A stretch of 10,430 bases of DNA. It comes from Bacillota bacterium. GTDB lineage: Bacteria; Bacillota; Clostridia; Oscillospirales; Acutalibacteraceae. Made by a program: the position numbers and the translations under genes. The number at the start of each line of letters is the position of its first letter. Within the stretch, counting starts at the first letter, position 1. The notes under the pieces are model-generated. The model saw only the letters and a program-made list of their open reading frames with translations, was not told the DNA's origin and made no database searches. Location: assembly GCA_023460155.1 (NCBI GenBank), contig JAEWRF010000252.1:1-10430 (forward strand), given 5' to 3'. Of this stretch, positions 5,828-10,430 are shown in pieces.

Positions 5828-6883
5828 TTACGAAAGCAGGATCAATTCATCTTTCGGCATTTTCAGGAAAAGCCGTCGGCTGTTCAGTCTTTCCCACTTT
5901 TCCTTGCTTAGCTCATAGCGGAGGTAAGAACGGCTGTTGTCCGGATTCCCGCCCTTTACCTGCATCGTCACAATCATGGAGAAGATGTCTTCGAGAACGC
6001 TGACGACGGTGCATTCAACCGTGTTCTCCCCGTCGGTGTTTTCCATCTCTTCAAAAAAGTGTGCGCGGAAACCAACATACTGCAGATCGCCGGGGACCGG
6101 TTCCGATGTGGCGAGAGAGAGGTCCCAGTCCGCCGCGAAAATACGGTATGGCCCAGTCTTTTCTGCGCGGGAAATGTTTTTGCAGCCGGAAAGCAATGCC
6201 GCCGAATAAGTACGGGGATTTGTAAAAAAGACCTTTTTTTCAGCCGGTTCCTGCGTCTTTCCGTTCTCCATCGCGACAATGCGGTCACAAAGGCGGTAAA
6301 CCTCGTCCCGGCTGTGCGAAACAAGCAGAATGGAGCCATGAAAGTTTTCTTTTACCTTCAGAATTTCCTGTTCCAGCTTCCATTTCAAAAAGCTGTCCAG
6401 TGCGGATAGAGGTTCATCCAGCATGATCAGCTGCGGTTCTCCCGCAAGCATGCGCGCGAGGGCGACCCTTTGCTGCTGGCCGCCCGAAAGCTGACCGGGA
6501 TACTGACTCTCAAGCCCGTTCAAATAGAAAGCGGAAATCTTGGCTTTTACGATTTCCTGTTTTTCATTTTTGGGTTTGTGTATTCCGCAGGCGATATTCT
6601 GTTCTACGGTCATATTGGGAAACAGCGCGTAATTCTGAAACAGATACCCTGTTTTCCGGAATCGTGCCGGCAGGTTGACTCTTTTCTCGCTGTCGAAAAG
6701 CACTTTTCCGTCAAGTACGATTCTGCCCCGGTCTGGGGTTTCCACACCCGCGATGCACTTGAGCGTCATGCTTTTGCCGCAGCCGGATGCCCCCAGAATC
6801 GCCAGGGTTTCATTCGCGGAAGAAAATCTGCTCTTTAAAAGAAAATCGCCCAGCCTTTTTTCAATGTCAACGCTCAATGCCAT
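5828..6883 (-). CDS. modC: Molybdate ABC transporter ATP-binding protein ModC
   Basis: This is a 351-residue cytoplasmic ATPase that powers molybdate import through ModB. Motifs are Walker A GASGCGKS (31-38), Q-loop FQNYALFP with Gln83, signature LSGGQQQR (132-139), Walker B LIMLDEP (152-158), D-loop SALD (160-163) and the switch His190 in VSHSRDE. Residues ~230-351 form a C-terminal regulatory region. It does not show the clear Mop/TOBE repeat of Escherichia coli ModC but keeps recognisable pieces (SGCKNISRAE, VGFRAHFFEE, SVLEDIFSMIV), a form I associate with clostridial ModC. The start codon overlaps the end of modB by 10 bases, typical of coupled translation of transporter subunits. The likely substrate is molybdate from context; tungstate cannot be excluded. 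Confidence 0.93.
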   Translation of the reverse strand: MALSVDIEKRLGDFLLKSRFSSANETLAILGASGCGKSMTLKCIAGVETPDRGRIVLDGKVLFDSEKRVNLPARFRKTGYLFQNYALFPNMTVEQNIACGIHKPKNEKQEIVKAKISAFYLNGLESQYPGQLSGGQQQRVALARMLAGEPQLIMLDEPLSALDSFLKWKLEQEILKVKENFHGSILLVSHSRDEVYRLCDRIVAMENGKTQEPAEKKVFFTNPRTYSAALLSGCKNISRAEKTGPYRIFAADWDLSLATSEPVPGDLQYVGFRAHFFEEMENTDGENTVECTVVSVLEDIFSMIVTMQVKGGNPDNSRSYLRYELSKEKWERLNSRRLFLKMPKDELILLS

Positions 6884-7557
6884 AGCTTACCAGTCCTTTT
6901 CTTCCCTCCGGAGGCAAGTCCCGTCCACCAGTTCATCAGCAGAATCGTAACGAAGGAAATGCAGATGATAATGCCTGTCCAGAGGTAAGCGGTTTCCCAG
7001 TCACCGCCCTGAACCGCAGAATAAATGGCGATGGAAACCGTTTGCGTCCTGTGCGGAATATTGCCGGCAAGCATAATGGTTGCGCCGAATTCGCCGAGCG
7101 CTCGGGCAAAGGCAAGAATGGTGCCGGCCATAACGCTCGGGATGGAATTCGGCAGAGTAACGCGGAAAAAAAGCTCCCTCTCCGTCATCCCAAGCGTACG
7201 GCCCGCGTTGAGAAGATTTTCGTCGATCTGTTCGAATGCTCCGCGGGCGGTCCGGTACATCAGAGGGAAAGATACAACCGTGGAAGCGATGACGGCGCCC
7301 GTCCATGAAAAGATAACAGAAGCGCCGATCTGATTAAGAAACCGGCCGATAAAACTGCTGTTCCCGAATATAACAAGCAGAAAAAAGCCGACGACGGTCG
7401 GCGGAAGCACGAGCGGAAGGGTAAACAGACCGTCCAGAAAACCTTTTCCATGCCGAAGCCTTACCGTAAACTGAGCCGCAGTCAGACCGAAAACAAACGT
7501 AAAAAATGTGGCAAGGAACGCGATCTTCAGGGAAAGCCAGAGGGGATAATAATCCAT
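6874..7557 (-). CDS. modB: Molybdate ABC transporter permease ModB
   Basis: This is a 227-residue inner-membrane permease with about five to six transmembrane helices (near residues 8-30, 45-66, 82-103, 140-155 and 190-211). The cytoplasmic EAA-type coupling loop that contacts ModC is at about 118-145 (AGRTLGMTERELFFRVTLP), followed by the ModB-typical ARALGEFGATIMLAGNIP (151-168). I chose the ATG at 7557 because AAGGA lies 8 bases upstream; the alternative ATG at 7566 directly abuts that same site. The stop at 6874 overlaps the modC start. It follows modA after 77 bases that hold hairpins (7570-7621). The family call is firm. Confidence 0.93.
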   Translation of the reverse strand: MDYYPLWLSLKIAFLATFFTFVFGLTAAQFTVRLRHGKGFLDGLFTLPLVLPPTVVGFFLLVIFGNSSFIGRFLNQIGASVIFSWTGAVIASTVVSFPLMYRTARGAFEQIDENLLNAGRTLGMTERELFFRVTLPNSIPSVMAGTILAFARALGEFGATIMLAGNIPHRTQTVSIAIYSAVQGGDWETAYLWTGIIICISFVTILLMNWWTGLASGGKKRTGKLWH

Positions 7558-7569
7558 GAGGCTCATCCT

Positions 7570-7621
7570 TTAAGGAAGTAATTAATCCTTAACTCGCCGG
7601 AGCGGAGGGCCCCGGTGAGTT
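7570..7621 (-). other. modA-modB intergenic stem-loops
   Basis: Two adjoining inverted repeats fill the gap between modA and modB. The outer one pairs 7591-7600 with 7612-7621 (10 positions, one G-T/A-C position, 11-base loop). The second pairs 7570-7576 with 7586-7592 (7 bp, 9-base loop) and ends at the modB ribosome binding site; the two share bases 7591-7592, so they may compete. There is no T run after either on the minus strand. Such stems between a binding-protein gene and its permease often stabilise or attenuate the transcript so that the binding protein is made in excess; that role is inference. Confidence 0.4.
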
Positions 7622-7634
7622 ACAGGGCTTTTTT

Positions 7635-8477
7635 TTATTTTGCTGTTGTAAAACCGTAGTTCGTAAAGAGGGTGGAAATTTCAGCGCTCTGCATAAACTT
7701 GATAAAATCCTGAGCGGCGGCAGCCTGCTTCGAATTTTTAATGACGGCGACCGGATAAACGACTTTATCACAGCTGCCGGCCGGTGCTTCGCATACGATG
7801 GTTACATTCGCAGTGGTTTTGGCATCGGTTGAATAGACGATGCCGCAATCGGAGTTCCCGGATTCGACCCATGTAAGCACCTGACGCACATCCGTGCCGA
7901 AATTCAGCTTCGATTTTACCTTGTCTGTAATTTTCAGGGAAGTAAAGACCTGATTGGCATACTGCCCGGCAGGAACGCTCTTGGGGTCGCCTACGGCTAT
8001 TTTTTTCACATTGGCTTTTGTAAGATCCTCAAAACTTTTGATGCCGAGCGTGGAATTCTTCGGTGTGATTAAGACAATCTTGTTTTCAAGAAGGTTTACC
8101 CGGGTACTTGCATCGATCAGCTTTTTCTGATCAAGCGCGTCCATCTGCTTTTTGGCAGCGGACATAAAAATGTCTACCGGCGCACCCTGCTCGATTTGAG
8201 TCTGCAGTGCCCCGGAAGAACCGTAAGTGAACGTCAGCGTCACATTGGGGGCGGCCTTTTTGTACTGAGTTGCAATTTCCTTAGTTACGTCGGTCAGGCT
8301 TGCCGCGGCCGCAATGGTAAGATTGATTTCCGGTTTTGCAGAGGACGGGGAAGCGCTGGACGGCGCCGAAGATGCCGGGGGCGCGGAGGAAGCGGCGGAG
8401 GAGGCCGAAGAGTTGGAACTGCATCCGGCTAAAAGGACCATACTTGCCGCGAGAAGCACACAAAGGTATTTTTTCAT
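7635..8477 (-). CDS. modA: Molybdate-binding lipoprotein ModA
   Basis: This is a 280-residue extracytoplasmic substrate-binding protein of the molybdate ABC importer. A lipoprotein signal peptide (MKKYLCVLLAASMVLLAGC) ends in a lipobox with Cys19 as the lipidated residue. A Ser/Ala/Pro linker at about 20-50 tethers the domain to the membrane, as expected in a Gram-positive cell. The binding domain shows the ModA hallmarks AAAASLTDV (with the oxyanion-contacting Ser), the TYGSSGALQTQIEQGAPVDIFMSAA segment, GDPKSVPAGQYA, and the late VYSTDAK motif. GGAG lies 8 bases before the ATG at 8477. It follows the MoeA-like gene by 116 bases, a wider gap than elsewhere in the operon. Tungstate-binding relatives share this fold, so exact oxyanion preference is not proven. 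Confidence 0.95.
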   Translation of the reverse strand: MKKYLCVLLAASMVLLAGCSSNSSASSAASSAPPASSAPSSASPSSAKPEINLTIAAAASLTDVTKEIATQYKKAAPNVTLTFTYGSSGALQTQIEQGAPVDIFMSAAKKQMDALDQKKLIDASTRVNLLENKIVLITPKNSTLGIKSFEDLTKANVKKIAVGDPKSVPAGQYANQVFTSLKITDKVKSKLNFGTDVRQVLTWVESGNSDCGIVYSTDAKTTANVTIVCEAPAGSCDKVVYPVAVIKNSKQAAAAQDFIKFMQSAEISTLFTNYGFTTAK

Positions 8478-8524
8478 AATGACACTCCTTTTTTATGATA
8501 AATATATGGAAACAAACAGTAATA

Positions 8525-8587
8525 TTATGCCATTTTGCCATACTGCTCTTGGTTAAGCTGCTGCAGGCGGAACGGCTCCGGGTCCAT
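8525..8587 (-). other. Short open frame (20 aa) between the MoeA-like gene and modA
   Basis: ATG 8587 to TAA 8525 encodes 20 residues (MDPEPFRLQQLNQEQYGKMA). The frame is the same as that of the MoeA-like gene and starts two codons after its stop. No ribosome binding site precedes this ATG. It may be chance, a remnant of a longer C-terminus, or a translated leader ahead of modA. Confidence 0.15.
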
Positions 8588-8593
8588 GATTGG

Positions 8594-9616
8594 TTATTTG
8601 CCGAAGCCGCAGTTGGGGAAGGTGCATTCGGGGCAGCTGAGACAGAGCCCTCCGTGTCCCAGAACCGACAGATCTTCTGCTTTCAGAATTTCCCCCGCCA
8701 TAATTCGGGGAAGGACCAAATCAAAAATCGTTCGCTTTGCGTACATCACACAGCCGGGGAGCCCTATGATGGGAATCTTTTTTTCACCGTAGTAGGCAAG
8801 CAGAAACATTGCTCCTGGGAGTACCGGTGCGCCGTAAGAAATAAGTTCGGCGCCGGTTTCCTTGATCGCGGAGGGCGTGGTGTCGTCGGGGTCGACGCTC
8901 ATTCCGCCGGTGCAGATAATAAAATCCGCTCCCTGGTCAATGTACCCTTTGATGATCGCTGTAATTTTCTCTTTTTCGTCGTTGATAATGGTCTGCCCTA
9001 ATACTTCAACGTCGAATTCAGACAATTTGTCGCGTATTACTGGGCCGAAAGCATCCTTGATTCGCCCGTAAAACACCTCGTTTCCGGTCGTTACAATGCC
9101 TGCTTTCCGGTGGCCGAAAGGCAGAAGGCGGAACAGCGGTTCGCTTCCGGCGATTTCTTTTGCCGCTTCCATCTTTTTCTTGTCGATGATCAGCGGGATC
9201 ACGCGGGTGCCGGCAAGCTTGTCGCCTTTCTTAACCGCAAAATTGGAGTGGCGCGTAGAAATAATGATCTCACCGAGGGCGTTGATCCGGTTCAGCCTTT
9301 CAACATCGACCTTAAAAAGGCCGTCGATATCGGCTTTCAGTTCAATTTTTCCTTCCTCGGGCTGGGTCCCGCTCATATTATCGTTTTTGCAAATGGAAAA
9401 CAGAATTTCCGCAGCGTCGTTTTCGTGCAGCATATTTTCGTCCATTTCCCAAATGTACAGGTGGTCTTTTCCGACGGAAAGGAGAACCGGAATGTCTTCT
9501 TCCGTAACGACGTGTCCTTTTTTGAAGATGGCGCCTTTTGTTTTTCCGGGTATGATTTGTGTGATATCGTGACAGAGGACGCAGCCTACGGCATCGATGG
9601 TATTGATTTCTTTCAT
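8594..9616 (-). CDS. MoeA-like molybdopterin-binding protein with C-terminal cysteine cluster
   Basis: This is a 340-residue protein carrying a MoCF_biosynth (MoeA/MogA-type) molybdopterin-binding fold at about 170-305: IVTTGNEVF (174-182), ICTGGMSVDPDD (234-245) and IIGLPGC (283-289). The N-terminal ~165 residues contain a MoeA-like segment (GKTKGAIFKKGHVV, LAGTRVIPL) but not a full canonical MoeA domain set, and the MoeA C-terminal domain is replaced by a short tail, LCLSCPECTFPNCGFGK, with Cys325, Cys328, Cys331 and Cys336. These may bind zinc or an Fe-S cluster. It is therefore unlikely to be the housekeeping molybdenum insertase and more likely a cofactor-handling protein for a molybdenum hydroxylase. 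The ATG at 9616 has GGAG 8 bases upstream; a TTG at 9628 is less likely. It starts 14 bases after the nucleotidyltransferase stop. Confidence 0.88.
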   Translation of the reverse strand: MKEINTIDAVGCVLCHDITQIIPGKTKGAIFKKGHVVTEEDIPVLLSVGKDHLYIWEMDENMLHENDAAEILFSICKNDNMSGTQPEEGKIELKADIDGLFKVDVERLNRINALGEIIISTRHSNFAVKKGDKLAGTRVIPLIIDKKKMEAAKEIAGSEPLFRLLPFGHRKAGIVTTGNEVFYGRIKDAFGPVIRDKLSEFDVEVLGQTIINDEKEKITAIIKGYIDQGADFIICTGGMSVDPDDTTPSAIKETGAELISYGAPVLPGAMFLLAYYGEKKIPIIGLPGCVMYAKRTIFDLVLPRIMAGEILKAEDLSVLGHGGLCLSCPECTFPNCGFGK

Positions 9617-9630
9617 ATAATTCTCCAATC

Positions 9631-10248
9631 TTAATGGCTTCCGTTATCCGGGTGCTTTTCAGCATATTCCAGCAGCCGTTCATAATCTTCGGGAGTGTCC
9701 GCGTCGAGAAGCATGCCCTCGTCGTCGAGCTCTACTGTGCTTTTTAAACCGCCGAAGCTGTCGATAGCTCCTTTCAGCCCGCCGCCGCCCTGGTAATCGA
9801 GCAGGGATGGAACGGCACTGCTGTTGATCAGAATCGGATGTCCGATTTTGTCGCCGTGTACGGGCAGCAGGATTTCACAGCCGGAACGGTCCATTTCGTC
9901 CTTCATAGACGTAAGGCTGTTCTTGGAAAACAACGGCACGTCGCCGGGAAGAAAGAAGATCCTGTCACAGCGGTCTTTCAGAAAAGCAAGCCCGAGTTTG
10001 GCAGAGTCGAACATATCGGTCATGTTGTATCTGCCGTTATAAAGGCAGGTAACTCCGGCAGGGGAAAGATGCTTCATAAGTATTCGGGAGTGATTTCCCG
10101 TGACAACGGCAATTTCACCGACGTCGGTCGAACGGAGCGTGGATATTGCCGTTTCGATCACGGTGGAACTGCGAAGCCTGAGCATCGGTTTAAATGCTTG
10201 CATGCGGGATGACATACCTGCAGCCACAATTACTGCTCCTGTTTTCAT
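9631..10248 (-). CDS. MocA/MobA-like nucleotidyltransferase
   Basis: This is a 205-residue NTP_transf_3-type nucleotidyltransferase. The nucleotide-binding motif VAAGMSSRMQAFKPML lies at 8-23, the metal-binding FLPGDVPLF with Asp103 at 99-107, GHP at 136-138, and the closing LDADTPEDY at 181-189, all typical of the MocA/MobA group that attaches CMP or GMP to molybdopterin. In the hydroxylase family the usual product is molybdopterin cytosine dinucleotide, so CTP:molybdopterin cytidylyltransferase is the best guess; the exact nucleotide is not determined here. The frame extends upstream to 10329, but that extension overlaps the preceding gene. The ATG at 10248 has GGAG about 8 bases upstream and lies one base after the phosphatase stop, indicating coupled translation. 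Confidence 0.9.
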   Translation of the reverse strand: MKTGAVIVAAGMSSRMQAFKPMLRLRSSTVIETAISTLRSTDVGEIAVVTGNHSRILMKHLSPAGVTCLYNGRYNMTDMFDSAKLGLAFLKDRCDRIFFLPGDVPLFSKNSLTSMKDEMDRSGCEILLPVHGDKIGHPILINSSAVPSLLDYQGGGGLKGAIDSFGGLKSTVELDDEGMLLDADTPEDYERLLEYAEKHPDNGSH

Positions 10249-10249
10249 T

Positions 10250-10430
10250 TCACTGCTCCAATCTGCCGGATTCATCGCTTCCCCACACAGTCCGCCCGGT
10301 TTCCCGCACACGGCATACGCCGTTTTCAAAAAGCAGGAGATTTACGCACCCGAACGGCTGCGGAACCGCAAAAAGATTTTGCAGGTCGATTCCGCGGAGA
10401 CTGCAGATCAGCGCGCGGTTGAATCCCGCG
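10250..10430 (-). CDS. Histidine phosphatase family protein, C-terminal fragment (cut by window edge)
   Basis: The last 59 codons of a gene that begins beyond the right edge are visible, ending in TGA at 10250-10252. The residues AGFNRALICSLRGIDLQNLF followed by a QPFGCVNLLLF stretch match the C-terminal part of phosphoglycerate mutase-like histidine phosphatases, in which a catalytic His sits just before an (A/G)GxNR segment and a YGCxN-like motif follows. The single base left of the preceding codon (C on the minus strand) allows a His codon CAC, but this cannot be confirmed in the window. The stop is separated by one base from the nucleotidyltransferase ATG. The substrate is unknown; the context suggests a phosphate ester related to nucleotide or pterin metabolism. 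The family call rests on a short fragment. Confidence 0.7.
   Translation of the reverse strand, partial: AGFNRALICSLRGIDLQNLFAVPQPFGCVNLLLFENGVCRVRETGRTVWGSDESGRLEQ

Noticed and set aside
7591..7634. Intrinsic terminator between modA and modB
   Set aside because: The T run (7629-7636) lies on the plus strand and is separated from the stem; on the transcribed minus strand no T run follows, so full termination before modB is unlikely.
8478..8530. ModE operator or dedicated modA promoter
   Set aside because: No ModE-like palindrome was found, and the TATCAT-like -10 candidates lack a matching -35 at proper spacing.
8478..8593. Molybdenum-cofactor riboswitch upstream of modA
   Set aside because: The gap contains some GC-rich sequence, but I could not build a convincing multi-stem structure, and half of it is AT-rich and simple. 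A covariance-model search would be needed to support it.
9110..9634. 174-codon plus-strand frame
   Set aside because: It is antisense to the MoeA-like gene, which carries recognisable molybdopterin-binding motifs.

Overview
The window reads as a stretch of a Clostridia-type (Firmicutes) chromosome. The evidence is GGAGG-type ribosome binding sites, sigma-A-like promoters, moderate base composition, a UPF0180 (YkuS-like) gene, a DUF6512-like membrane protein and a clostridial form of ModC. An Oscillospirales/Ruminococcaceae-like source is plausible, but this is inference only. No rRNA, tRNA, CRISPR array, insertion sequence or phage gene was seen.

The right two thirds (about 3445-10430, all minus strand) is one long operon-like run for molybdenum supply and molybdenum-cofactor maturation. 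In transcription order it holds the tail of a histidine phosphatase (cut by the window edge), a MocA/MobA-like nucleotidyltransferase, a MoeA-like molybdopterin-binding protein with a C-terminal cysteine cluster, the molybdate ABC transporter modA-modB-modC, an XdhC/CoxI-family maturation factor with unusual domain order, and a NifS-type cysteine desulfurase. The run ends at a strong intrinsic terminator (3445-3479). The likely division of labour is as follows: ModABC imports molybdate, the MoeA-like protein and the nucleotidyltransferase prepare or nucleotidylate the pterin cofactor, and XdhC with NifS makes and inserts the sulfurated (Mo=S) form into a xanthine dehydrogenase/aldehyde oxidoreductase-family hydroxylase. 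The hydroxylase itself is not in the window and may lie upstream, beyond 10430.

Just past the terminator, still on the minus strand, a 50-residue hydrophilic protein of unknown function precedes a stand-alone molbindin (Mop), which stores or buffers molybdate.

The left third is a set of small housekeeping or unknown genes in mixed orientation: a left-edge unknown protein (minus), two small unknown proteins (plus) with clear promoters, a UPF0180 protein and a DUF6512-like membrane protein (minus), and a four-helix-bundle, ferritin-like protein of unknown function (plus). Hairpin terminators sit between convergent genes. Nothing in that third looks like a known mobile or defence system. The less ordinary content is the architecture of the molybdenum maturation genes and several small uncharacterised proteins.
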